A DNA stretch of 17,020 nt, from NCBI GenBank assembly GCA_902490445.1, contig CABUDZ010000042.1, positions 1 through 17,020 of the forward strand, in the 5' to 3' direction. This document shows positions 1-8,590 of the stretch, piece by piece. Each line of letters begins with the position of its first letter. Position 1 is the stretch's first letter. A program made the position numbers and the translations under genes. The notes below the pieces were generated by a model. The model searched no databases and was not told the origin of the DNA. It worked only from the letters and a program-made list of their open reading frames with translations. This DNA is from an uncultured Collinsella sp. (GTDB lineage Bacteria > Actinomycetota > Coriobacteriia > Coriobacteriales > Coriobacteriaceae).

Positions 1-779
1 TAGGATACACCGAAGAAGATTCCTATTATTGAGACGGGAGCATCAAATGCGTCGAATACCAACTGATTCAAGTTGTAATAACTCCCATAGAATCCATCGA
101 GCATGCTTGTGCCGATTAGAAGAAGCAATACCGCAAAAGCGGATTCTCCAACACGCCAGGTTTCGCGTCTGAACATCTTGGCCGCGTCAAACCTTCCCTT
201 TTCAGAGCTTTCAGAACGGGTCGCTTCCGTCCTCTCAATGGGATACAGAAGGAAAAGCTGCAGGAGATAGAAAACGGAGACACATACGTAGAGGGCGCTC
301 CAAGATACTTGGGCAATGAAAGATCCGAGCACAATTGCCATTCCCGTAGCGATTGATTGCGCGGCAAGCAGCCGAGCATTGATGGTGAGGAAGCGCTCTC
401 CTTGACCGGCATTCCGGGCAATTTCATATAAAAGTGCTTGTTCGGACCCCGATTGAAGGGAGTAGGCGAGTGCCTCAACAAGGGAAAGCGCGACAAGAAA
501 GGGACCTGAGAGCAACAGCATGCCAGCCGTATGGAAGAAAAGCAGCAGCACGCCCACTTGAATCGAAAACTTCTTTCCAAAGAAATCGCCTATCAGCCCT
601 GTTGGCAGCTCGAGGACGACCGTTGCAATGTTAAACAGGGCTTGATAAAGCGCGATTTCCGTGACAGACATTCCTTTCTCCGCAAGGAAAAGTAGAAACA
701 CTCCCCGATTTAAAACAAATCCCGCGAGAACGAAAAAGACGGAATAGATGTGCAGTTGCGTAGCGGCATTCTTATTCAT
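1..779 (-). CDS. MFS transporter, N-terminal half (cut by left window edge)
   Basis: About 259 codons are readable from an ATG at 779, running off the window without a stop. The protein is very hydrophobic with repeated membrane-length segments, beginning with HIYSVFFVLAGFVLNRGVF. It carries the MFS loop 2-3 motif A in the form GLIGDFFGKK (G-x3-D-x2-G-[RK]-[RK]) after the second helix. This places it in the major facilitator superfamily, probably a drug- or metabolite-type exporter; the substrate cannot be told. The start is chosen because GGAAG lies 6 nt upstream and because the ATG overlaps the TGA of the preceding small gene as ATGA, so translation is probably coupled. Base composition is visibly AT-richer than the addAB genes next door, which suggests more recent acquisition. 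About half of a usual 400-residue MFS protein is present; whether the rest is intact is unknown. Confidence 0.85.
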   Translation of the reverse strand, partial: MNKNAATQLHIYSVFFVLAGFVLNRGVFLLFLAEKGMSVTEIALYQALFNIATVVLELPTGLIGDFFGKKFSIQVGVLLLFFHTAGMLLLSGPFLVALSLVEALAYSLQSGSEQALLYEIARNAGQGERFLTINARLLAAQSIATGMAIVLGSFIAQVSWSALYVCVSVFYLLQLFLLYPIERTEATRSESSEKGRFDAAKMFRRETWRVGESAFAVLLLLIGTSMLDGFYGSYYNLNQLVFDAFDAPVSIIGIFFGVS

Positions 780-1027
780 TTGGCACTTCCATCAACTAAT
801 TTTGTCGGGCCGCTCGCTACTGACTCGAAGCCTGAAGTGTTCACAGTTTCCGATGAAGAGCTACCTTGCCTTTTTGCGGCCTGGGCACGCTTCTCGTACT
901 CATTGCCGTTGAGCCTGTTGCGGCTGGAGCGCTTGCCCGTGGCGTTTTCGATATCCTGCATGATGGACCCCGCTAGGGCGTCAAAAAGCTCCTCCGGCGT
1001 CACCCCAAGCGTTTTGGTGAGCTGCAT
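776..1027 (-). CDS. Small protein resembling the N-terminus of DUF3284, possibly truncated
   Basis: An 83-residue ORF with a good ribosome site (AAGGAG just before ATG 1027). The first ~45 residues (MQLTKTLGVTPEELFDALAG, then a short stretch ending in ATGK and LNGNEYEKR) resemble my memory of the start of DUF3284 proteins, which are usually about 140 residues and have no known biochemical role. The remaining ~35 residues are low-complexity (Ser, Thr, Gly, Ala) and do not resemble the family, so the gene may be a truncated or frameshifted remnant, or a short variant. Its stop overlaps the start of the MFS gene (ATGA), arguing for a two-gene operon. A possible -10 box TACAAT lies on the minus strand about 30 nt upstream of the ribosome site, without a convincing -35. 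The family match is recalled, not computed. Confidence 0.5.
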   Translation of the reverse strand: MQLTKTLGVTPEELFDALAGSIMQDIENATGKRSSRNRLNGNEYEKRAQAAKRQGSSSSETVNTSGFESVASGPTKLVDGSAK

Positions 1028-1170
1028 ATGGCTCCTTATTCGTTTGAACCGTTCGAGCTATTGTACCGTCCCAGACTCTCCCATGCGTTGCGGTGCTATT
1101 TGGACGACTGAGGGCTTTATCCGGGGCGGCCGCGTGGGTTTGCCCAAAGTAGCTAAAAAGCCCCATCCCA

Positions 1171-1207
1171 AAAAGACTGCGGTGGAATCGATAGGGATTC
1201 CACCGCA
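1171..1207 (-). terminator. Intrinsic terminator downstream of addA
   Basis: A perfect 12-bp stem (TGCGGTGGAATC at 1178-1189 paired with 1196-1207) with a 6-nt loop. On the minus strand it is followed by GTCTTTTTGG. It begins 12 nt past the addA stop and closes the addBA transcript. Confidence 0.88.
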
Positions 1208-1219
1208 GGTTGTTGAGGG

Positions 1220-4200
1220 CTAAAGGTTGTAGGTGACCACTTGGGGCTCGCAGGGGTTGGCGGGGTCGACCTGCTCCACGCGGACGAACTTGACCGTCAC
1301 GGCCTCAAAGCCCGCCTTGTGCAGAACATCGGCGTAGACGCGCGCCTGCAGGGCGTGCTTCTCCTGCAGCTGTTCCGGCGTCTCGTCCGGTGTGCCGCCC
1401 GTCTTGTAGTCGATGACCAGCGCGCGTGACGAATCCGCCGGGTTCGTCGCCAAAGCGTCGATGGCGCCTTCGGCATATGCACCGTAGCGAGCGATGTCCT
1501 CGTCCTCACAGCCCAGCGAAAAGAACGGCACCTCGGCACGGATACACGGCCACGCGAGCAGCTCGGCACGAACAGCCGACTTGAGCCAGCAGTCCAGGGC
1601 AACGTCGAAGCGTTCGCGCTGCTCCGGCGTCAGGCACCACAGGCGCGCCAGCGCATCGGCACGCTCAGCGGGCAGCGCATCGGCACCCATCTCGATGAGC
1701 CACTGGCAGGCGGCGTGGAAGGCCGAGCCCAGCGCCATGGGATTGCCGGCGGGCTCGACAGCGGCCACGTCTGCATCCGCCATCTCGGAACCATCAGACT
1801 CCGCATCATCGCCAGCCTCGTCCATGGGCACATGCGCCTCGGTGGCACGGTCCTCGGACTCGGCATGCAGCGCCGCAGCAATTGACGAGTAGCTGTACGA
1901 ATCGCGCACCGGATACGGGCAGATGCCCATGCGTACGCCCACCGCTTGGGGATGCACGAGCTCGAACGCATCGGGTTCGGGGTCGGCAGGACCGGGGACG
2001 ATTGTACTGGCCGAATCGTCGGCAGTATCTGTATCGACATCGCCGCGAACAAGCCTGCCCTCGGCATCCAGTGAAGCGTTGGCCTCAAACACCTGCTCGC
2101 CAAAGGAAAAGTCCGCGAGCGAAATGAGCTCGTAGTCGCCCGGCTGGGAGTTGTCGAACACCAGGCGGTCGGCATCGAGCTGCGGCAAGGCCTGCGCGTC
2201 GGTAGGCAGAATACGACGCAGCACGTCATAGGTCAGATCGGTCTCGACGTCGAAGGTCGGCGCCGTCACCTTGCCACGGCTCACGCCGGCATCCATCGCC
2301 AAGATCACCAGCTCTCGCGCACGCGTCATGGCAACGTAGAGCAAGCGGGCCCGCTCCTCGAGCGAAAGCTGCAGGTCGTCGTTGCGCAGGCGAGCAAATA
2401 CCTCGGCGGGAGAACCCGTCGCGCAGACATCTTCCATGAGCTCCGGCGGCAGCCACAGCGACGTGCCCTTGCCCTTAAACGCATGCTCAAACTGCTTTTT
2501 GACGTCGTCGCCCTTTACGAACGTGCCGTCCGCGAGTTTAACGCCGTCGAAGCGTGCCGGCAGCGCCACGACCTGCGCTCCGCCCTCGACACGCCCCATC
2601 TGAGCCGCACCGGACGATTTGCGCACGCCAAAGCACTCCGCAACCGCCACGACCGGATACTCCAGGCCCTTGGACGCATGCACGGTCATGATGCGTACCG
2701 CGCCGTCACCCTCCTCGTTGAGCGCGCCCGGCGCCTCCTTGCCCGCCAGGAAGCGGTCGAAGGCCAGCGCGACGGAACGCGGCGAGTTACCGAACTCGGC
2801 CTCAGCCTCAGCCACGGCATCGAGCGCCTTGAGCACGTTGGCGGCGATGGCCTTGCCCTCGGGACCACGCTGTGCCAGACGCACGAACCAGCCCGAAGCG
2901 TTGACCACGTCGCGCGCGATCGCCGCGAACGAATCGCGACCCACACGACGAAGCGCATAGCGCAACACCTCGCGGGCGCGCGTCACGAGCGGCAAGTCTT
3001 GCAAACCCGTCACATCGGAATCGCTCATGATGCCCACGTCGATGTTGCGGCGCGAGGTTTCCCCCGTCTGGTCGTCCAGCTTGGTCGCCAGCGCCAGGAA
3101 CTCCTGAGCGCCGAGCGCAAACATCGGCGAGGCCAGCAGCGGCATAAGACCCTGCGCCGTATCGGCCGGGTTAGCAAGCGCGCACACCAGGGCACGCACC
3201 GTCTGCACCTCGGCTGCCTGGGCAAAGACCGAGCCGCCTGCGATCACGCAGTCGAGCCCCTGGTCGCGGAAGGCCTGCGCATAGACATCGGCGTTGGTCA
3301 TGCGGCCCAGCAGCAGGACCATGCTGCCCTGGGGCTGGCCCGCTTTAACGAGTGCTTGGAATCGCTCCGCAATCGCACGAGCTTTCGCCTGCGTTCGCTC
3401 CTGCGTACTGCCACCGGCAACGAAAATCGCCTGGCGGCGCGATGCCTTCGCCTTGAGCTTGTCCTCGCGTTCGTCGCTCGGTTCAAGATCCAAGAACCCC
3501 TGCATCAAACCACCGGTGTCGCCGTCAAAGACGCGCGCCACATAGCGCAGCACCTCGTCGTGGCTGCGGAAGTTGCGTACAAGCTTGACGAGCTCGCCGG
3601 CGGGGGCATCGGACGTGGCGACCGTCTCGGACGCCGTCGTCGAACCCACCTTGCGCTCCTGGCGACGGAATACCTCGACCTCGGCACCACGGAAGCGGTA
3701 GATCGACTGCTGCGCATCGCCTACGGTGCACAGTGCGCGCTCCCCCGCGCCCGTCAGGTGACGGATCAAATCGACCTGCATCTGGTCGGTATCCTGGAAC
3801 TCATCGATCATGACCATCTTAAAGCGACCCTCATAGGCCGCTCGGATGGCGGGATAATCGCGCAGCGCCTCGTACGCCATGCGCAGCAGGTCGTTGTTAT
3901 CAAGCGCGGACTGGTCAGCCTTGAGCGCGCGGTATTCCGCCTCCACAGCACGAGCAAGCCCCGCCAGCGCATCGAGCGCGGGACCACCGCAGGCCAGCAC
4001 GATATTGATAAACGCATCGGCAGCCTCGGCCTTGAGTAGCTCCACCTGCTCCTTAGAAAACGCCTTGCTCGCCCGAGGCATGCTGCACGACATCATGAGT
4101 CGCGCCGCATCCTCCATGGTTTTGCCGCTCGCCTCAAACGCGTCGATGGCATCGAGTGCCGCCTGCGCTTTCTCGGTCGCGGCCTTGCTTGCGCCCAGCG

Positions 4201-4843
4201 CCGCACGATAGGCATCGGCGAGTGCCGAGGTATCGGCCTGGCCGCGCGCCACGCACACGTCGTCCATACCGCCCGGCAGCTGGCTCGAGAGCTCCAGCAG
4301 CTCACGCACCAGCCCTTTAATGGTGGTACCGGCGCCAAACGGCCCACCCTCGCCCGCCATGGGATACCAAGCGTAGAGGGCCTTAAGCGAAGCGGCGAGC
4401 TCGGGCGCGGCATCGGGTGCCGTCGCGCGACCCAGCACATGCTCAACAGCCTGGTCCATGAGCTCGTCGGTATCGGTGAGCACCGTGAACTCGGGATCGA
4501 TGCCCAGCTCCAACGCATGCGCGCGCAGGATACGCGAGCACATGCCGTGAATGGTCGAGATCCACGCGTCGTCGACGGTCAGTGCTTCCTCGTCCATGCC
4601 CTCGTCGATAAGCGCACGGCGCACGCGGTCGCGAATCTCGGCCGCGGCATCTTTGGTAAAGGTAATGGCGAGCACCTGGTCCAGATGCTCGACAAACGGA
4701 CCGGATTCGGGCGAGAGCGCATAGACAATGCGGCGCGTGAGGGTAAAGGTCTTACCCGAACCGGCGCCCGCCGAGACAAACAGCGGGCGGTCGAGCGTTT
4801 TGACGATCTGCAGCTGTTGCGGCATCAAAGTCGAAAGATCCAT
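1220..4843 (-). CDS. addA: ATP-dependent helicase/nuclease subunit A (AddA)
   Basis: A 1207-residue UvrD/Rep-type helicase with a C-terminal nuclease, the size and layout of AddA. With AddB it unwinds and resects double-strand breaks for RecA loading, the RecBCD role in most Gram-positives. Helicase motifs in order: Q motif LMPQQ (residue 7), Walker A SAGAGSGKT (24-32), Ia AITFTKDAAAE, Ib STIHGMCSRIL, Walker B IDEFQDT (~346-352), motif III GDAQQSIYRFRGA, motif IV LVRNFRS, motif V MTVHASKGLEYPVV and motif VI LLYVAMTRAR. The C-terminal PD-(D/E)XK domain shows GSAFH, RAEVPFF, AEGAIDAL and VIDYKTGG (~1143), so all nuclease residues appear present. An acidic low-complexity linker precedes the nuclease domain. 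The start lies 3 nt after the addB stop, and its Shine-Dalgarno sequence AAGGAGG sits in the last codons of addB, so translation is coupled. Confidence 0.96.
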   Translation of the reverse strand: MDLSTLMPQQLQIVKTLDRPLFVSAGAGSGKTFTLTRRIVYALSPESGPFVEHLDQVLAITFTKDAAAEIRDRVRRALIDEGMDEEALTVDDAWISTIHGMCSRILRAHALELGIDPEFTVLTDTDELMDQAVEHVLGRATAPDAAPELAASLKALYAWYPMAGEGGPFGAGTTIKGLVRELLELSSQLPGGMDDVCVARGQADTSALADAYRAALGASKAATEKAQAALDAIDAFEASGKTMEDAARLMMSCSMPRASKAFSKEQVELLKAEAADAFINIVLACGGPALDALAGLARAVEAEYRALKADQSALDNNDLLRMAYEALRDYPAIRAAYEGRFKMVMIDEFQDTDQMQVDLIRHLTGAGERALCTVGDAQQSIYRFRGAEVEVFRRQERKVGSTTASETVATSDAPAGELVKLVRNFRSHDEVLRYVARVFDGDTGGLMQGFLDLEPSDEREDKLKAKASRRQAIFVAGGSTQERTQAKARAIAERFQALVKAGQPQGSMVLLLGRMTNADVYAQAFRDQGLDCVIAGGSVFAQAAEVQTVRALVCALANPADTAQGLMPLLASPMFALGAQEFLALATKLDDQTGETSRRNIDVGIMSDSDVTGLQDLPLVTRAREVLRYALRRVGRDSFAAIARDVVNASGWFVRLAQRGPEGKAIAANVLKALDAVAEAEAEFGNSPRSVALAFDRFLAGKEAPGALNEEGDGAVRIMTVHASKGLEYPVVAVAECFGVRKSSGAAQMGRVEGGAQVVALPARFDGVKLADGTFVKGDDVKKQFEHAFKGKGTSLWLPPELMEDVCATGSPAEVFARLRNDDLQLSLEERARLLYVAMTRARELVILAMDAGVSRGKVTAPTFDVETDLTYDVLRRILPTDAQALPQLDADRLVFDNSQPGDYELISLADFSFGEQVFEANASLDAEGRLVRGDVDTDTADDSASTIVPGPADPEPDAFELVHPQAVGVRMGICPYPVRDSYSYSSIAAALHAESEDRATEAHVPMDEAGDDAESDGSEMADADVAAVEPAGNPMALGSAFHAACQWLIEMGADALPAERADALARLWCLTPEQRERFDVALDCWLKSAVRAELLAWPCIRAEVPFFSLGCEDEDIARYGAYAEGAIDALATNPADSSRALVIDYKTGGTPDETPEQLQEKHALQARVYADVLHKAGFEAVTVKFVRVEQVDPANPCEPQVVTYNL

Positions 4844-4846
4844 GGT

Positions 4847-7800
4847 CTACACGTCCCTCCTTACAAACGTTCCTTCGTGGTTATACGAGCAGCGCGCATG
4901 CGCGGCCTGAGCCGACGTCGGGTCGACGGCGGCAACGTTGCCTGTCTCGAGCTCGCGCAGACGCTCGGCAATGCCGGTCTCCACGCGATCGAGCAGCGCA
5001 TCGAAGTCCATGTTGCCGCCCTCGCCGGGAAAGCCCTTCTTAAGGCCTGGGATGCGGCCGTCGCCGCGCTCTTCCTCAAGCAACTCGGCGCTCGCCGCAC
5101 CGCGCAGCGCGGGCTTGCCGCCCTTGGTCGAAAAATAGAGCGCGGCGCGGGTATCCAGATCCAGCGCCCGACGCATGGCCTGCGCGTAGATGAGCGTCTG
5201 GGTATGGGGCGGCAACCAGCGCGGGTCGTCGATGGGGGCCTCGCCCGACTCCTCGTCGCGCACCGTGGGATCGGCGAGCTTAAACTCCTCAACGCCCGTG
5301 CGATGCTTGTAGTCGATTACCACGGCGCGATTCTCGGCATCCACATCCACGCGGTCGATGCGCCCGCCGAGCGGCCAGCCGGCATACTCGACCTGGAGCT
5401 CGTTGAACGCAAACTCCAGGTAGCGCGGCGCGAAGGGCGCGAGCGCCTCGGACTCGTAGGCAAGAACGCCCTCCAGCTGCGGCAAAATCTCGGCCACCTG
5501 GCGCTCCTCCACCGGGGAGAGCGGCACGAGCGGGCCCTCGGTACCGCGCTTGCCCGCATGCTCGGCCAAGGTCTCGTCAAAGACCTCGCGCAGCAGCTCC
5601 TTCGCGCGTGGCAGATTCATGGGTGTCACGCGCTCCATGCCCTCCTGGGGCAGACGGGCATGCAAGTGTTCCAGCACGTCGTGGACAAAGTTGCCCTTCT
5701 CCATATTGCCAAAGCCAGCGTCGATCGACTGGGGCTTCACGCGGTACGAGACGAACCAGCATAGCGGGCAGGTCGAATAGGCCTCGATCTGCGAGGCAGA
5801 CGTCAGGCGCGGCACCAGCGGCGCATCCTCGCCCTCGCCATCGCGACGACGCAGGACCAAATACGGAATGGCTTCATCGCTCAGATGCTGAGGAGCTTCG
5901 CAGGTCACGCGCTCGCGCCTAAGACCTTCGCCTGCCGCGGGATCGAAGTCCCTTACGATATCGCCCTCACCCACGCACTTCGCCTTGTCGGCGCCAGCGG
6001 CCTTAGCGTCGTCAGCGGCCTTGTCGGCGTCAGCGGCCTTAGCATCGTTAGCGGCCTCGGCATGCGCCCGAAACTCGGTCCACACGGCAGCCGGGTAGCA
6101 CTCGCGCGCCTGGCGATCGTGCGTCACGCGGGCGAGCGTAACCGGACCGCGCGCGGCCTGCATCGCGCGGCCAAAGCGCACGCGCAACAAGGCGGCAGGC
6201 TCAAGCGTCACACCGCTGCGATCTAACTCTGCCGCCAGCGTTGCCAGCGGGCCCTCCTCATGTGAGAGCGGATAACTGTCCAGGTCGACGTCGGCAAACA
6301 GCACGGCATCGTAGCTGCCGGGGCGCAGGGCCGCCGCATCGGCAAGCGAAGTAAAGCGAACCTGGGCACGTGGCGCACGGTCAACCTCGTAGGTCTCGTA
6401 ATCGTAGGCGGTGCTACGCTTGTCCACCTTGGTGCGAATGCCATCGAGCACGGGCACGGTCGCGGCCTGCGACACGTCGAGCGCGCGAGCATCGTTCATA
6501 AGGATGTCGATCGCGTGGCGCAGCAGGGCCACCTCCGCCTGGCGACGGGCCTGGCCGTCAAGGCCGCCTAGAGCGCGATCGGACAGCGCCTCGGCAACGG
6601 CGAGCATGGCCTTGAGCGCCGTCACGGGTTTGTCGCGCCACAGCGCCTGAAACACGTCCGAGACCACGCACGGCACGTTCTTAAACCAGTTTTCGTCGCT
6701 GGCGGCCTTGCGGGCGCCCCTCACCTGGCCCTGTACGCTCTGCAGCAGACTCTTGACGCCCGCCGCGGTCTTGCTGCGCGACAGGCGCATGTTCTTGTCG
6801 AAGCCGCGGGCGCTCGCGGCGTCGGCACCCGAAAGCGGACTGTAAATCCAGTCGGTAAGCTCTGGAGCGGGCCACCACTCGGTCTTGGAAGCGGCGCCCT
6901 CGTCGGCGGCTTTCATACGCTCAATCAGGTTGGCGAGCGCCGTAAACTGCCTGCCCGCTATGGACTGGGAAAACGCCGTGAACTCAGTCGTCTCGGCCGC
7001 AATGTGGCGCGCCGCCAAACGGGTAGCGAGTTCGCCGAACAGCTGGGGCGCCCGGGCGGAAACCACGAGCACGCGCGCGGGGTCGGCGTTCGTCGCGACG
7101 CCGTCGCACGACACGGACTCCTCGCATGCCGCGACCAGGTTCTCGAGAGCATCCACATAAGCGCGGGCGCGGGCATGGGGGCCGGCCACCTCTATAAAAA
7201 TAGGCTGGGCAGCAGGCGCAGAAGCGGTCTCGGACGCGCCAGCGTTCTCCCCCAACGGGGCGACCTCAAACAGCACACCGCGGGCATCAAAGGCGGCAGC
7301 CAAATCCTCACGCATCGCCGCCTGCTCGCAAGCGAGCAGCACGACAACCTCTCCCCCATTGTTCGCCACGGCCGACAACAGCTCGAGCAGGCCATGCGTA
7401 AACGACGTGACACCACGCACGCAGACGGCGCGGGCGCACCCCGGCAGGTTGTTCGCCAGGGCTTCTGTCATCATATCGGCGGCTTCGCAGGGTTCGACCA
7501 TGTCTCGACGGTCCAAGCCGCTCGCATAGGCGCTCAACAGCTCGAACACGCGGGCCTCGGCGTCGCTTTTGGGCTCGGGCTGAGCGGCGGCATCGCGGCG
7601 GCGCTCGTCGCCCGTCCCCGCCACGCCCGGCAACACGTCGCGGGCCATACGCGCAAGCATGCGTACCGTGCCCTGACTGCGCGAGAGCGGCTGCAGGGCA
7701 GCGTCGTCGCGGCGGTCGATCATGTCCGAGAACAGCATCTGGCGCTGAAGGTTATCCACAAAGCTGCGGCCATCGCCCATAAGCTCCCACAGCGAGCGGA

Positions 7801-7999
7801 GCCACGATGTAGGCGTCTTGTAGTCGATGCCCAGCGAAGCCCCGGCTTCCGCCGCATCATGGCGGCACAGGTCGAGCTCGGCAAATGTTGGCGCCAACAG
7901 AACAGCGCGCCCGTGGCAGGCAACCAGGTCGGCCAGCAGCGCCGCCTCGGCATCGCTCAAATCCGTGCCGGCATTAGTGGTATAGATTCGAACAGGCAT
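4847..7999 (-). CDS. addB: AddB-like PD-(D/E)XK nuclease subunit
   Basis: A 1050-residue protein, first gene of the addBA pair. The C-terminal third is a RecB-family nuclease: SASQIEAYSTCP (~734-745), GNFVHDVLEHLH (His ~773), GGRIDRVD (~878), VVIDYKHRTG (Asp-Tyr-Lys ~896-898) and a Gln-containing helix QTLIYAQAMR. Position next to addA and overall size identify it as the AddB subunit, which cuts the 5'-ended strand and holds Chi in studied species. Two departures from classical AddB are visible. The N-terminus has no GxxGxGK Walker A. After the nuclease only one cysteine remains (~1037), where AddB normally has C-x2-C-x5-C for its 4Fe-4S cluster. It also contains a tandem hexapeptide stretch (18-bp repeats at 5984-6055). 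The start at 7999 has GGAGG just upstream; no clear promoter was seen in 8000-8130. Confidence 0.9.
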   Translation of the reverse strand: MPVRIYTTNAGTDLSDAEAALLADLVACHGRAVLLAPTFAELDLCRHDAAEAGASLGIDYKTPTSWLRSLWELMGDGRSFVDNLQRQMLFSDMIDRRDDAALQPLSRSQGTVRMLARMARDVLPGVAGTGDERRRDAAAQPEPKSDAEARVFELLSAYASGLDRRDMVEPCEAADMMTEALANNLPGCARAVCVRGVTSFTHGLLELLSAVANNGGEVVVLLACEQAAMREDLAAAFDARGVLFEVAPLGENAGASETASAPAAQPIFIEVAGPHARARAYVDALENLVAACEESVSCDGVATNADPARVLVVSARAPQLFGELATRLAARHIAAETTEFTAFSQSIAGRQFTALANLIERMKAADEGAASKTEWWPAPELTDWIYSPLSGADAASARGFDKNMRLSRSKTAAGVKSLLQSVQGQVRGARKAASDENWFKNVPCVVSDVFQALWRDKPVTALKAMLAVAEALSDRALGGLDGQARRQAEVALLRHAIDILMNDARALDVSQAATVPVLDGIRTKVDKRSTAYDYETYEVDRAPRAQVRFTSLADAAALRPGSYDAVLFADVDLDSYPLSHEEGPLATLAAELDRSGVTLEPAALLRVRFGRAMQAARGPVTLARVTHDRQARECYPAAVWTEFRAHAEAANDAKAADADKAADDAKAAGADKAKCVGEGDIVRDFDPAAGEGLRRERVTCEAPQHLSDEAIPYLVLRRRDGEGEDAPLVPRLTSASQIEAYSTCPLCWFVSYRVKPQSIDAGFGNMEKGNFVHDVLEHLHARLPQEGMERVTPMNLPRAKELLREVFDETLAEHAGKRGTEGPLVPLSPVEERQVAEILPQLEGVLAYESEALAPFAPRYLEFAFNELQVEYAGWPLGGRIDRVDVDAENRAVVIDYKHRTGVEEFKLADPTVRDEESGEAPIDDPRWLPPHTQTLIYAQAMRRALDLDTRAALYFSTKGGKPALRGAASAELLEEERGDGRIPGLKKGFPGEGGNMDFDALLDRVETGIAERLRELETGNVAAVDPTSAQAAHARCSYNHEGTFVRRDV
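5984..6055 (-). repeat. Four 18-bp tandem repeats inside addB
   Basis: Four consecutive in-frame 18-bp units encode the hexapeptides AANDAK, AADADK, AADDAK and AAGADK. They form an Ala/Asp/Lys-rich helical linker just before the nuclease half. The units differ at only a few bases each (5984-6001, 6002-6019, 6020-6037, 6038-6055). Such arrays can change copy number by slippage without breaking the frame. Confidence 0.85.
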
Positions 8000-8133
8000 G
8001 GTCCTCCACTCAAACTGTTCGCAATATTCAACGCATCTATCCTACCCGCCCGCACGGACAACCTGACCCCAATGCACCAGATCCCCTCGATGATCCGTTT
8101 TCCTCCGTCCCCAAGGGATCGATTTCGACATAC

Positions 8134-8156
8134 AAAAACCGCCCCCGAAGGGGCGG
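8134..8156 (-). terminator. Intrinsic terminator downstream of the yerC-like gene
   Basis: On the minus strand CCGCCCC-TTCG-GGGGCGG is followed at once by TTTTT: a 7-bp GC stem with a stable tetraloop, 29 nt past the stop of the YerC-like gene. It separates that gene from addBA, which therefore needs its own promoter in 8000-8130. Confidence 0.92.
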
Positions 8157-8185
8157 CTCCAGCTGATTCGTTTGTTGCCGCTGGC

Positions 8186-8485
8186 CTACTCGCCATCCTC
8201 CAGTTTGATGAGGATCTTGCGATAGCCACCGTACTCGCCGTTGAGCGCCTTGGAAACACGACTCACCGTGGTGGACGAAGCGCCCGTGCGGGCCTGAACC
8301 TCAACATAGGGCTCGCCCTCATCCAGATAACGCGCGACCTGCAAGCGTTGCGAAAGATCACAGATCTCGCGCGGCGTGCAGATATCGGTCAAAAACGCCT
8401 GGATATCCTTCTCGTCATCCAAAAGACTAAATGCGTGGACCAGCTGCTTGACATCAGGCTTGTCAAACATGTTCTCGATGTTCAT
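8186..8485 (-). CDS. YerC/YecD (TrpR-superfamily) transcriptional regulator
   Basis: A 99-residue protein matching the YerC/YecD family: an all-helical N-terminal part with LVHAFSLLDDEKDIQAFLTD and CTPREICDLSQRLQVARYL, followed by a helix-turn-helix around residues 59-81 (YVEVQARTGASSTTVSRVSKAL). The fold is that of the tryptophan repressor, but the ligand and targets of YerC proteins are not established; DNA binding is inferred from the family. The start at 8485 is supported by GGCGGTGATC just upstream, which fits the 16S 3' end in the extended form (ideal GGAGGTGATC), with a stop codon two codons before the ATG in the same frame. A promoter lies at 8591-8621 and a terminator follows, so it is a single-gene transcript, apart from the leader ORF just upstream. 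Confidence 0.93.
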   Translation of the reverse strand: MNIENMFDKPDVKQLVHAFSLLDDEKDIQAFLTDICTPREICDLSQRLQVARYLDEGEPYVEVQARTGASSTTVSRVSKALNGEYGGYRKILIKLEDGE

Positions 8486-8488
8486 CGA

Positions 8489-8539
8489 TCACCGCCAAAC
8501 CCGCCAAAAGGCATCGAAGTTGATACTGACATCGGGCAT
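8489..8539 (-). CDS. Candidate 16-residue leader peptide upstream of the yerC-like gene
   Basis: A short ORF reading MPDVSINFDAFWRVWR lies between the promoter and the YerC-like gene, in the same frame. It stops with TGA, leaving one codon (TCG) before the regulator's ATG. Its initiation region (GGTGAACG-ATG) is nearly the same as that of the regulator (GGTGATCG-ATG), suggesting both are translated. The last five sense codons hold two Trp (TGG) and two Arg (CGG), unusual for a random 16-mer. Termination here would place ribosomes on the downstream start, permitting reinitiation. No translation evidence is available. Confidence 0.4.
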   Translation of the reverse strand: MPDVSINFDAFWRVWR

Positions 8540-8590
8540 CGTTCACCCGTAATATGCAATAAAACTATGCATGGGCCATTTGCCCGTAGC

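Noticed and set aside
981..1166. 61-codon minus-strand ORF starting just after the addA terminator
   Set aside because: No ribosome site, overlaps the better-supported 83-codon gene in another frame, and no recognisable sequence.
2483..4039. 518-codon plus-strand ORF antisense to addA
   Set aside because: Product is Arg/His/Leu-rich with no family likeness, and lies wholly opposite conserved helicase motifs. Long antisense frames are expected at this GC content.
4439..5764. 441-codon plus-strand ORF across addA and addB
   Set aside because: It spans the junction of two well-supported minus-strand genes and has the same composition-driven Arg/Leu/His-rich look.
5984..6055. Tandem repeats as a CRISPR-like array
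   Set aside because: Units are contiguous, 18 bp, without spacers and in frame inside addB.
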